Source: Ochromonas danica (lineage: Eukaryota; Sar; Chrysophyceae; Chromulinales; Chromulinaceae). Taken from it: a stretch of DNA of 64,000 nucleotides. The first letter of the stretch is position 1; the number at the start of each line of letters is the position of its first letter. The translations under genes and the position numbers were made by a program. The notes under the pieces are model-generated. The model did not search any database, was not told the DNA's origin, and saw only the letters and a list, made by a program, of their open reading frames with translations. The stretch is from NCBI GenBank assembly GCA_015146655.1, contig VKHL01000128.1, positions 20,299 through 84,298 on the forward strand, in the 5' to 3' direction. This document shows, piece after piece, positions 1 to 10,787 of this stretch.

Positions 1-325
1 TCCAATGGATGAGAAGAAAACTAGAAAATGGCAAAGATTAGACTATTCCTATTTATTCGCTGTAGTTTGGACTTTGGAAAGAGGAAAGTCTAAAACCAAG
101 TGTTTAAAGTCTAAAATCCAAGACCATGGCTTTCTCTTGTTTTCTCTTGTGCTGAAAATTCCGGAATTGCAGTTTCGCACATTGCTGCTCTGTACAGAAT
201 ATTTGCAGAAGCGAAATAGGCAGTGACCCTGACCCTCTGATTCTCGTTGTCACAACAGAAATGACACAACTAAATGTCATTATCATAAGTAATTGATTGA
301 AGTAAAACAACGAGCAAACCAAACC

Positions 326-2434
326 ATGCATAAGAAGAAAGATACTAACAAAGCAAGATTTCTTTACATTTATGCTCTTGGTAAGATTATGAAGGAATTG
401 TTGTTGTTTTTTGTCTTGTTTCCATGCTCAGGTGTTTGTGTGATGTGCGGAAGACAAACTTTTCAGTGGCATATTGGTAAGTGGAACATAACCACATACC
501 ATACATACACCCCCCATGTGATCGTGATCACTGACTTGTTAATGGATGTGATGACAGGCTTTGGAAAGTATGACGCTTTTCTCTATGGTATGGCGGTCCT
601 GGTGTACGTTGTCGCCTTCACCATGTTGACCTTCAGCTTTGTTGAGCTGATCTCCATCGTTCCCTTCTCTGGTGGATGCTATGGCTACTCTCGTTGTGCG
701 TTGGGTCCCGCTGTGGGTTACGTGGCTGGCATGTTCGAAACAGCGAAGTACATTCTCTATGCCACATTCAACATTCGTCGTTTGGGCGACATCTTTCATA
801 ACATCTATGGTTTTGAGGAGAAATATGAGATCATGATTTGGCTAGCCTTCTTGGTCGCCTTCAATCTCATGCATCACTTTCAAACAAGGATGCTGTGGTG
901 GACGATAGCTTTAGTGGGCTTCGCGATCTTCGTAACTCAGGTGATCTTTATCATGGGATCGACGAGTGCAGGGACGGTGACGAATCTTAGTGCTTCTCAG
1001 TGGGACAATAATCCGGCCCACTTTGTGGAGGCCCTACCATACGCTACCTACATGCTGTCAGCTCTTGATGCAGTTCGCACATGCGTGGATAATCAGGTAG
1101 ATGCCATGTGATTTGATGTGGATGCTGCTGTCACTTGTTGTCTGTACATTAGTTTGTTTTGCTGACAACAACACTATTTTCTCACTCGTTTGTTAGCAGG
1201 GAAGCGATATTGTTCCTAGAGCTTTGCTTCATATATTGGCTTGGTCGACTGTAGCTGGTGTGGCTTCCATTGTGGCTCAAGCCGCTTACGTTCATGATGA
1301 CGAATCTCTCATCAATGAGCATTATGCTTATACTGTCGGGTTGAGGATGGCGTTGAACCTCAATGCTGACGACAAGTTCGTGACTCTGTTTGCTTTACCA
1401 GGTTCCTTGGGGTGTTGCTTGGGGTTTCTGTATTGTGCTTCTCGTCAGGTTAGATCGATGGCGAGCTCAGGTTTGTTGCCTCCTATCCTGGCCAAGGGAG
1501 GGGGTCAGAAAGTGAGAGACAGCAGTCAACCAGTAGCTCAAGCCAGTTCCGTTGTGCCTGGTGACGGTGCAGAAGTGAGAAGGGGCAGTAACCATGGCAG
1601 TACTCAGAGAGGAGGTGCAGACGCACAGGACTTCTCCCATGGTAGCAAGCCTACGGTGGCGGTATTTGCCTCTTCTGTGTTGTGTTTCAGCTTGTTGCTT
1701 GTTGGCCACTTTCTCATAACCGAGTACTGGGATATTTATACCCAAATGGGCCAGCTATTGAATTCGTCTATGTATCAATTTCTGATGATATCTTATGTTG
1801 TGTTTTCTACCCGTTTTTCGAATATGGAGAGAGGAATCAAGAGTCCCTTCGGCATCCCTGGGGCCTTGCTTGCTATGGGCTTCTTTCTATTGCTATTTAT
1901 TGTCTGTCTGCATGACAATCCCAAAACTAATACAGGATATGGGATTACGTTGGTTGTGTTCACAGTGTCTATCTTGATTTATTACGTTGTGGTAGTTCAG
2001 CACCGTCAGTTCTTCTCGAAAGAAGAACAGGAGAAGTTCATGAAGGCCTATGTTGTGAATGGTGAGTATCTTTTTTCCTGCGCTTGTCGTTGTTTGTTAC
2101 ATAGTTGTAGTATGATCTAAGAGCGATGGGTTGTAACGTGTTGTTTGTTATGTGGTGTGTGTGGATGTGTGTGTCTTGGATAGCAAACAAGACTCGCAAG
2201 CGAGGCAAGTCTGGCAGTAACAGCAGACAAAGCGGCAAAAGTACGAGTGTACTGGGTATTCTTGCTGGAGCTGCAATGCTTTTCCAGCCTAACGCTTCTC
2301 GAGGAGTGAGTAATCGCAGTGGCAGTCGTGGATCTTCGATGTCTGGTCAAATCAAGGCATCAACTAGTGGTAATGTCAATGTTGGTCGTAATAACACGGT
2401 AGTTCCTGCTCAGCTGACGGGAAGTATTGAATGA
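326..2434 (+). CDS. APC-superfamily amino acid permease-like transporter, copy 1
   Basis: Probable polytopic plasma- or endomembrane transporter for amino acids or related amines; the substrate cannot be told. Model: exons 326-380, 432-476, 558-1096, 1200-2061 and 2184-2434, all GT-AG and in phase, giving 583 aa. The ATG at 326 was chosen because splicing places it just before TM1 (ALGVCVMCGRQTFQWHIG). Residues about 12-490 hold a series of hydrophobic helices; the segment P-SGG-YGYSR-ALGP-GY-G-E-KY in the third exon is typical of APC permeases. A long hydrophilic loop rich in Ser, Gly and Gln (about residues 310-365) and a Ser/Gly-rich tail after residue 500 are unusual. A second copy, identical as far as I can see, lies 2936 bp downstream. 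The family is fairly sure, the exact ends less so. Confidence 0.72.
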
Positions 2435-3261
2435 TCGTTTCTGTACGCTATTCGAATTATTTGTTTGTCAGACTGCTTTGTCAGTCGAGAGTTGCAGCGA
2501 GGAGTGTTTTGTTCCTTTGGCTATAATGTGCTGATAGTACCCCTCTTTGCATTGTATTGCTTTTCGCTGTTCTCATTCTTTCCTGTTTTTGTTGAGGTAT
2601 TGCTTTTCACATTTCATTCTTTGATATTATTTTGGTATTATGCTAGCTGCAAGCTGGGTTATGAAGAAACTTTTATCATATTATATCGGTAGATTGGTTT
2701 TCAACTCTCGTTGAGTAACGCAATTATCCTTAAATCAAATTTCTTCCTACAACGACTTGGCAAAACCTTCTTTTAATGTTAGTTAGAAAGTATATTAACT
2801 AAATTTACTGTTTACTGGTAGTTTGGTACTGTGCACCACCTGGTCAGATTACTAGTTCCATCCCTGCGATTTTGGACAGATTCGAATTTCCCATTCGGAA
2901 TTCAAAAAGTCGGAGGTCTCGGCGTGTCGTTTGAAGTCCAATGGATGAGAAGAAAACTAGAAAATGGCAAAGATTAGACTATTCCTATTTATTCGCTGTA
3001 GTTTGGACTTTGGAAAGAGGAAAGTCTAAAACCAAGTGTTTAAAGTCTAAAATCCAAGACCATGGCTTTCTCTTGTTTTCTCTTGTGCTGAAAATTCCGG
3101 AATTGCAGTTTCGCACATTGCTGCTCTGTACAGAATATTTGCAGAAGCGAAATAGGCAGTGACCCTGACCCTCTGATTCTCGTTGTCACAACAGAAATGA
3201 CACAACTAAATGTCATTATCATAAGTAATTGATTGAAGTAAAACAACGAGCAAACCAAACC
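2435..3261. other. Intergenic between permease copies
   Basis: No convincing gene. 2435-2936 is AT-rich 3' flank that corresponds to, but has diverged from, the 3' flank of copy 2. 2937-3261 repeats the 5' flank of copy 1 (1-325) and should hold the promoter of copy 2. A 73-codon ATG ORF at 2941 (and its twin at 5) has no protein-like features. Confidence 0.6.
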
Positions 3262-5370
3262 ATGCATAAGAAGAAAGATACTAACAAAGCAAGATTTCTT
3301 TACATTTATGCTCTTGGTAAGATTATGAAGGAATTGTTGTTGTTTTTTGTCTTGTTTCCATGCTCAGGTGTTTGTGTGATGTGCGGAAGACAAACTTTTC
3401 AGTGGCATATTGGTAAGTGGAACATAACCACATACCATACATACACCCCCCATGTGATCGTGATCACTGACTTGTTAATGGATGTGATGACAGGCTTTGG
3501 AAAGTATGACGCTTTTCTCTATGGTATGGCGGTCCTGGTGTACGTTGTCGCCTTCACCATGTTGACCTTCAGCTTTGTTGAGCTGATCTCCATCGTTCCC
3601 TTCTCTGGTGGATGCTATGGCTACTCTCGTTGTGCGTTGGGTCCCGCTGTGGGTTACGTGGCTGGCATGTTCGAAACAGCGAAGTACATTCTCTATGCCA
3701 CATTCAACATTCGTCGTTTGGGCGACATCTTTCATAACATCTATGGTTTTGAGGAGAAATATGAGATCATGATTTGGCTAGCCTTCTTGGTCGCCTTCAA
3801 TCTCATGCATCACTTTCAAACAAGGATGCTGTGGTGGACGATAGCTTTAGTGGGCTTCGCGATCTTCGTAACTCAGGTGATCTTTATCATGGGATCGACG
3901 AGTGCAGGGACGGTGACGAATCTTAGTGCTTCTCAGTGGGACAATAATCCGGCCCACTTTGTGGAGGCCCTACCATACGCTACCTACATGCTGTCAGCTC
4001 TTGATGCAGTTCGCACATGCGTGGATAATCAGGTAGATGCCATGTGATTTGATGTGGATGCTGCTGTCACTTGTTGTCTGTACATTAGTTTGTTTTGCTG
4101 ACAACAACACTATTTTCTCACTCGTTTGTTAGCAGGGAAGCGATATTGTTCCTAGAGCTTTGCTTCATATATTGGCTTGGTCGACTGTAGCTGGTGTGGC
4201 TTCCATTGTGGCTCAAGCCGCTTACGTTCATGATGACGAATCTCTCATCAATGAGCATTATGCTTATACTGTCGGGTTGAGGATGGCGTTGAACCTCAAT
4301 GCTGACGACAAGTTCGTGACTCTGTTTGCTTTACCAGGTTCCTTGGGGTGTTGCTTGGGGTTTCTGTATTGTGCTTCTCGTCAGGTTAGATCGATGGCGA
4401 GCTCAGGTTTGTTGCCTCCTATCCTGGCCAAGGGAGGGGGTCAGAAAGTGAGAGACAGCAGTCAACCAGTAGCTCAAGCCAGTTCCGTTGTGCCTGGTGA
4501 CGGTGCAGAAGTGAGAAGGGGCAGTAACCATGGCAGTACTCAGAGAGGAGGTGCAGACGCACAGGACTTCTCCCATGGTAGCAAGCCTACGGTGGCGGTA
4601 TTTGCCTCTTCTGTGTTGTGTTTCAGCTTGTTGCTTGTTGGCCACTTTCTCATAACCGAGTACTGGGATATTTATACCCAAATGGGCCAGCTATTGAATT
4701 CGTCTATGTATCAATTTCTGATGATATCTTATGTTGTGTTTTCTACCCGTTTTTCGAATATGGAGAGAGGAATCAAGAGTCCCTTCGGCATCCCTGGGGC
4801 CTTGCTTGCTATGGGCTTCTTTCTATTGCTATTTATTGTCTGTCTGCATGACAATCCCAAAACTAATACAGGATATGGGATTACGTTGGTTGTGTTCACA
4901 GTGTCTATCTTGATTTATTACGTTGTGGTAGTTCAGCACCGTCAGTTCTTCTCGAAAGAAGAACAGGAGAAGTTCATGAAGGCCTATGTTGTGAATGGTG
5001 AGTATCTTTTTTCCTGCGCTTGTCGTTGTTTGTTACATAGTTGTAGTATGATCTAAGAGCGATGGGTTGTAACGTGTTGTTTGTTATGTGGTGTGTGTGG
5101 ATGTGTGTGTCTTGGATAGCAAACAAGACTCGCAAGCGAGGCAAGTCTGGCAGTAACAGCAGACAAAGCGGCAAAAGTACGAGTGTACTGGGTATTCTTG
5201 CTGGAGCTGCAATGCTTTTCCAGCCTAACGCTTCTCGAGGAGTGAGTAATCGCAGTGGCAGTCGTGGATCTTCGATGTCTGGTCAAATCAAGGCATCAAC
5301 TAGTGGTAATGTCAATGTTGGTCGTAATAACACGGTAGTTCCTGCTCAGCTGACGGGAAGTATTGAATGA
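3262..5370 (+). CDS. APC-superfamily amino acid permease-like transporter, copy 2
   Basis: Second copy of the upstream permease, same strand, shifted by exactly 2936 bp. Exons 3262-3316, 3368-3412, 3494-4032, 4136-4997 and 5120-5370 give the same 583-aa protein. I found no difference from copy 1 in exons, introns or the 5' flank. The 3' flanks differ soon after the stop codon, from 5417 on. The two genes would make the same protein, so the duplication may raise dosage; it could also be an assembly duplication. The 3' tail divergence argues against a simple repeated assembly block. Confidence 0.72.
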
Positions 5371-6052
5371 TCGTTTCTGTACGCTATTCGAATTATTTGT
5401 TTGTCAGACTGCTTTGCCAGTCAACGTGGAGTGTGTTGTTGCATTGACTATAATGTTCTGATAGTATCCCTCTTTGCTTTGTAATGCTGTTCTCTCCCCA
5501 ACAGTTGTTGGGTTGTTGTTTTTTATACGTCATTCTCTAATATCACCCCTCAGTTCCCTATCTCCCTGCAGTTGTTGTGATGTTGTTTTTCACATTTCAT
5601 TCTTTGATATTGGTTTGGTATTATGCTAGCTGCAAGCTGGGTTATGAAGAAACTTTTATCGTATTATATCAGTAGTTTGGTTTTAAGTCTCATGAAGTTA
5701 TAGTAGTAGTAGTAACGTAATCATCCTTTCAAACAAATTTCTTTTAATGTCTTGGCAAAACCTTCTTGTAGTGTTAGTTAGAAAGAGCATCAACTAGATT
5801 TACTAGTAGCTACCACATGGTTAGGGTTAGGGTTACTGTAGGGGTATTATTAAGGTTAGGGTTAGGCTAGTGTATTCTGCAGAATAATATGAATGATGCT
5901 ATTTAAATAGTATAGTGATAGACTCCTATACTATTTGTGCTCCCTATACTATAGTAAACCATAGAGAAGGACTGTTAGACTGGGTCAAGTTAAGTTAATC
6001 AATGATCATAGCTAACAATAGAGAGAATAGATATAATACGAGATGTACTCTT
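5371..6052. other. Intergenic with degenerate duplicate tail and telomere-like repeats
   Basis: 5417-5818 is the diverged counterpart of the tail after permease copy 1. It is followed by TTAGGG-type repeats (5819-5866) and about 180 bp of AT-rich DNA. No ORF is supported. The region lies between convergent genes, so it should mainly hold 3' ends. Confidence 0.55.
5819..5866 (+). repeat. Interstitial telomere-type repeats (GGTTAG)n
   Basis: Two short blocks of GGTTAG units, 5819-5835 and 5854-5866, are separated by about 18 bp. TTAGGG is the common telomere unit in many eukaryotes, including stramenopiles. They sit directly after the tandem permease duplication, inside gene-containing DNA. 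Confidence 0.75.
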
Positions 6053-7780
6053 TTATGGATAGTTACTATCTTCATACACATCTAACATATCATCTCCATT
6101 CTCATCATTATTCTCATTCTGTAAACGATTGAATTTTAATCGTACTAATGGTATAAAAACACCTTTACTTTGTAATGATTGTCTCTCTGTAAAGACAGCC
6201 TTTTGTAACGATTCTTCTTGTAAGACAACCTTAGCAGCAGCTTCTAATTCACTAGAATCAATATTATTGACAAACTCATTGACCATCACTCGTATAGTAG
6301 ATTCATCTGTTGGATCACTAAAAGGTTGTTGACTATCAACATGATAGACAGGTAATCCTCTTCTAACCAATTCTTCAATTAATTCTTGATTGAAAATAAT
6401 TCCAATACAATGAATAAACTCTAATGGAAGTAAAGCCAACAAACGCTTGTAAATATCACTTTCTAGGACATTCATATCATTCGCCATTTTGAATAAGTAA
6501 TTCTGATCTTTATAGATGAAAGGTTGTGGTCGCCAGAGATTTCTTCGCCAATATTGAATTGCTTTGATGACATCTAAAGAAGCACATCGAACTTCATCTA
6601 ATGCCATGATAAGTTCTTCTTTCCAAAAGGCTTGAATACCACTTCCAATAGGGATATTCTCTAATTGCATAGCACGTGATAGCATCGGTGTTGAAGTGGA
6701 TGCATCATTATTCATCATGTTTCGTCCACTTGTCATACTAGGTTGAGTATTAATAGTGAGTCCAGCTATACCCATCCCATTACCATTACCATTACTATTC
6801 CCATTACTAGTATATCCTACTAATTGTCGATCACGATGTAATGCAATAATTTTCGTATATTTTCGATTTAATGCCAACAGAACATCATAACATCGTTTAA
6901 CTGCTTTCTCTCTTGCTTTAATAGCTAAGAGAACATGTTTTGTTGCTACTTTATGACTTTCTAAAGCATCAACATAAAGTGCTAATTCTTGACATTGTTC
7001 TAATGATTGACTTGGAAATTTACATAAAGATCTTCGATAAAATTTTCGTTCACGTTCAGAAATTTTCAATTCTATCCATAGATTTTCTACACGTCCAATA
7101 AGTGTATCTAAGATGACATCTATGAGAGTTGGACCATCTTGTGCATTTCCTTCATGATGTGATGCTGAGGATGGTGAGGAAGTTATTGTAGCATTGGCAG
7201 TGGTAGTGGGTGTACCATGTACTAGAGTGTGAGATGAGGAGAGCTTGGGTTGTGCAGAGTGAGGTCTAGCAGGTGTATGGACACCAACCCCATTAGTATT
7301 ACCATTATCACTCTGACCCTGACCCTGACCATTACCACTCTGGCCGTTAGTAGTACCACTGCTAGCCGTGCTGATGTTTTGTTGACTTGTGAAGAACTCT
7401 TTCCAACTATGTGACTTTAATACTGTTACTGCAGGATCTGTTCGTAATGACTCTAACTTATTGAATGTAGATAATCCAACAGGAATAATTGGTGCACCTG
7501 CTGATTCTGTGATTTTCTTCATTACGACATATGCTGCTTCTACAGGTAGCTTACCTTTAGTAGATTCATTAGGTGTTGCTGCACTTTCTTGTATGATCAA
7601 GGCAAGACGATGTAACATCTTTTGATGTGTCTTATTAGCAGAGAGTAAAGGTTGAGCTGCACTAAGTTTTGCTAAACGAACACGAATAGAAGAATTTAAA
7701 GAAGAAGATGAAGCTTGACGATGTATAGAATGAACACTAGATTGACCATGATGTGAATGAGGAGTAGAAGGGGCTGACAT
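6053..7780 (-). CDS. Uncharacterised helical protein, 575 aa
   Basis: I do not recognise this protein. It is a single long ORF; the ATG at 7780 is the first methionine, since the frame upstream opens only with a TTG. The N-terminal 60 residues are Ser/His-rich. Residues about 65-140 look helical, then a low-complexity Gly/Gln/Asn/Thr/Ser-rich stretch runs to about 220. Two helical blocks follow: about 225-325, with many charged residues, and about 385-560, with a striking YWRRNLWRPQPFIYKDQNY segment. No signal peptide or membrane segment is visible. A Gly/Asn repeat links the two helical blocks. It converges with permease copy 2. It may be a cytoplasmic scaffold, but no function is claimed. 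Confidence 0.6.
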   Translation of the reverse strand: MSAPSTPHSHHGQSSVHSIHRQASSSSLNSSIRVRLAKLSAAQPLLSANKTHQKMLHRLALIIQESAATPNESTKGKLPVEAAYVVMKKITESAGAPIIPVGLSTFNKLESLRTDPAVTVLKSHSWKEFFTSQQNISTASSGTTNGQSGNGQGQGQSDNGNTNGVGVHTPARPHSAQPKLSSSHTLVHGTPTTTANATITSSPSSASHHEGNAQDGPTLIDVILDTLIGRVENLWIELKISERERKFYRRSLCKFPSQSLEQCQELALYVDALESHKVATKHVLLAIKAREKAVKRCYDVLLALNRKYTKIIALHRDRQLVGYTSNGNSNGNGNGMGIAGLTINTQPSMTSGRNMMNNDASTSTPMLSRAMQLENIPIGSGIQAFWKEELIMALDEVRCASLDVIKAIQYWRRNLWRPQPFIYKDQNYLFKMANDMNVLESDIYKRLLALLPLEFIHCIGIIFNQELIEELVRRGLPVYHVDSQQPFSDPTDESTIRVMVNEFVNNIDSSELEAAAKVVLQEESLQKAVFTERQSLQSKGVFIPLVRLKFNRLQNENNDENGDDMLDVYEDSNYP

Positions 7781-8371
7781 GATGATAACTGACAATATAG
7801 TAGACTAGTCTATCTGGTGGACTTTGATTTGTTTGTTGTGGGATCGGATCGGTAGCAGAGAGAAAAAACGAAACGGTCACTGTTAACTTAATAAGAATAT
7901 AAGATAACTAAATTTACAGTGCTGGAGTGGACTACATGTATACAGTAAGATCACAACAGGCTAAGAAGATACCAGCCTCAACAGCTGTCGGAACAGAATA
8001 ATGATACTAAGATTTGCTTAGCATCATAACACCAAGCACTATAAAATCTTTCGCTGCGCGAATGTGTATTCTGTTTTTTCATTTTGTCACAAAATGTCTG
8101 CAACCGCCTTCACAGTGCAACTGCAAGAGTAACACCGTCTATTATCATCTGCGGAAGAGGTACCATGTGTGTGTGTGTGTGTTGATAAGAACGAAGGAAG
8201 TTGATAGAGGAGTAGCTTGTACGAGTATATCAAGTCGCCTACTCAGCGGAAGAAAAGTTAACTTATTCTCTCTAACATTAAGACACGAAGCACATATAGT
8301 TTTCTAACCATCTTCGAAGAAGGTCGAAGCACAGAAAGCTGCCGCAAAAATTTCAACCAGGGAGTTTCTTT
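7781..8371. other. Intergenic, no gene seen
   Basis: This lies upstream of the 575-aa gene and downstream of the SulP gene. It contains a short (GT)n run near 8166-8181. A 97-codon ORF on the plus strand (8014-8307) has no protein-like composition and runs through the GT repeat; it is not accepted. Confidence 0.5.
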
Positions 8372-10465
8372 CTAACGATTGCGTTGCTTGATGTCAGAGA
8401 TCCATTTCTCATAACAACATCCATTAGCATCCAACGTCTTGAAGAAATCATGCTCTTCGAACATATGACGCAAGCGGGAGACACCATCCACAATGACTCT
8501 CTTCTTCTTCTCTTTAAAGATGCCGATCATCCCTTCCAGAGCATCCACGCCATCGAGATCCATACTCCACACTGTGCGCAAACTGATCACTACCGTATCA
8601 AATCCATCCAAACGAGACACAATCTTCTCCGCACGCTCCATGTGAGATGATGCATTGATGTAGGTCAACTGTCCCGCAATGCGATAGACCAAAGCATACT
8701 GCACATCTTTGGATGGGAAGAAATAGGACTGCTCAGATGAGTTGCCATTGGGCATCAAGAGAGGGAAAAGGTGTTCCTCACGACCAGTTGCACGTCCACT
8801 TCTGCTGCTCAAAGTGCTATATTCCACATCACCATTCTTCTGACTAACTAAGGGCGTGACTTCACCATTTTCAACATCATTCTCACGTGCCACTTCAATG
8901 GCATCATCACCAACACGTCTCTCCCATTGCATTCGATGGTATTCTTCAAACAATCTAGCCAAGTGATCTGGAAGAGCACATGAATCCAACTTTTGCACAT
9001 GAACCTCCGCAATGAATTTCTTTTCGGCCACAGTAGGAACTTCCAAGTAGATTAACATCTCTGACATTCCATGCGAAAGATTCTCAGCATAGATCAAGAG
9101 AGACACGATGGAACCCAGAATCAAGCCAGACATAGTGTCAACGGAAATGCACAAGAAGGCTGTGAACATGGCGATGGAAAACTGAGTCTTGTCATAAACA
9201 TAAAGGTGATGGAGATGGCTGACATCCACCATGCGAATAGCAACCATGGTTAGAATTGCGGCAACGGTGGCCATGGGCACAAACTTGAAGTAAGGAAGAA
9301 GAATGTTTGAAAGCAACAACAAGACGAACGCATTTAGAATGCCAGAAATTCTGGAAGTTGCTCCAGATTGGACGTTCAAAGAGGTTCTTGCTAAAGCAGC
9401 AGTGGCAGGGATACCACCAAACATTCCTCCCACGATGTTTGCCACACCCAAACCAACCAATTCCTTGTTACGGTCATGGTGAGTTTTACCGTGCATTTCA
9501 TCAGCCATGCGTGCAGATATCAAAGTCTCCAGGATACCAATGAAGCTAATAGCAGCCGCATCAGCAAACACACTGTAAGACAAGACTCCCTCAGACCAAA
9601 CAGGTAAAGTAAAGAGCTTCAATGACAAGTCAATCCCAGCAAAGTGTTGGCCCAAGGTAATGAGGCGATTCAATGGATAGATATCATGCAACTGTCCCAA
9701 AATACCGAAAATCGCCCCAACGATACAGTAAATGACAGGCCACGGAACACGGGAATAGTGCTTGAACAAGTAGCGTAAAGTGAAAACTTGGAAAAGGAAG
9801 AACAAGAATGGCACTGGGGAGGGGACTTCTTGTACATGCTTCAGGGAGTCAATGACCTTCTCATAGAAATTGAGAGAGTGATCATGGTGAATTTCCAATC
9901 CAATCGCAAAGTCCAATTGGCCCAAGCCAATGATGACAGCCACTCCAGCAGTCTACAAAATCAAGCATTACGTTAGAATATCACGGCGGAAGCGGATGAA
10001 TCATGCAGAAAGGACTCACAAATCCATGCACCACAGACGAAGGGATGACCATCAAGTAATTGACCAAATCAAAGAGCCAAACAAGCAACGAAAAGGCTCC
10101 ACCAAAAATGCTAAGCCATGGTAGAATCAGCGGGTTATAAGCAGAGGCAGCTGCTGCTAAAATACCACTGAGAGCACCAGTTGGACCAACGATGTTGAAC
10201 TCGGACCCACCCAACACGGCACCAAACAAACCACTCCAAAAGGCTGTCACAATACCAGCCACTGGGCCAGCACCTACTCAGGAAAAAGACAGATCAAGAT
10301 AATTGATGATGACATTGAATCAATCAATCAATTAAAAAAAATAGAAGCTATACCTCCGGCAATTGATAAGGAAATTGATAGTGGAACATTTACTAATGCT
10401 ACTGTACAACCCGCACGAAAGTTATTTTTTAATTCTTCAGCATAAAAAGCCAAATGCTCCAACAT
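8372..10465 (-). CDS. SulP/SLC26 family anion transporter with C-terminal STAS domain
   Basis: Membrane transporter of the SulP family (sulfate, bicarbonate or other anions; substrate not determinable). Exons on the minus strand: 10354-10465, 10020-10273 and 8372-9952, giving 648 aa. The ATG at 10465 opens directly before the first helix, as in bacterial-type SulP proteins. Conserved parts include GAGPVAGIVTAFWSG, GPTGALSGIL (about residues 60-72) and several further helices up to about residue 430. An acidic/polar linker precedes a STAS domain at about 545-640. Splicing restores the run HGF|TAGVAVIIGLGQ. The short N-terminus and motif style resemble bacterial SulP more than animal SLC26, which may reflect the lineage's own copy. 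Family assignment is firm. Confidence 0.88.
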
Positions 10466-10787
10466 GATGACAAGACCAGATGAAGGAGATCAAAAGCAAG
10501 GTCAAGTTCAACCGATCGATCACGGAGGAGAGAGAGAAGAGAGAGCGAACCAGAAGGACGAGGGAAAGACCGACGAGCAGGGAGGAGTTTATTCGCTTGT
10601 GGCAGAATAGAACATGGAATCGAACTCAGAATGAGGACACCACCTCCTTGCACTGCTGTGAACCCAAGGCCATTCCATGGAACCCCGTGCCAATGCCACG
10701 GAACAGCAGGCGATGCAAGACAAAACAAAACTGTGAGAGAGAAAAACTCAACACCGCTCGTTTTTTTTGCGCATCTCCGGAGTGGGG
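10466..10787. other. Short divergent intergenic region
   Basis: This separates the minus-strand SulP start from the plus-strand GC-rich ORF. From about 10480 the base composition switches from AT-rich to GC-rich, with purine-rich gagag tracts near 10520-10580. It may hold promoters for both genes; no specific site is recognised. Confidence 0.4.

Larger units (their letters stand above)
1..5416 (+). repeat. Direct tandem duplication, period 2936 bp
   Basis: Positions 1-2480 and 2937-5416 read as identical by eye, including introns and 5' flanking DNA. The repeat may begin before the window, since position 1 already matches 2937. Identity stops at 2481/5417 (t versus c). Beyond that the flanks remain recognisably related (for example both carry the stretch starting tattatgctagctgcaagc) but have substitutions and indels. 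Confidence 0.92.

Noticed and set aside
5-226. 73-codon ATG ORF upstream of permease copy 1 (and its twin at 2941)
   Set aside because: It has no protein-like features, and being duplicated only reflects the segmental duplication. It may be a chance upstream ORF.
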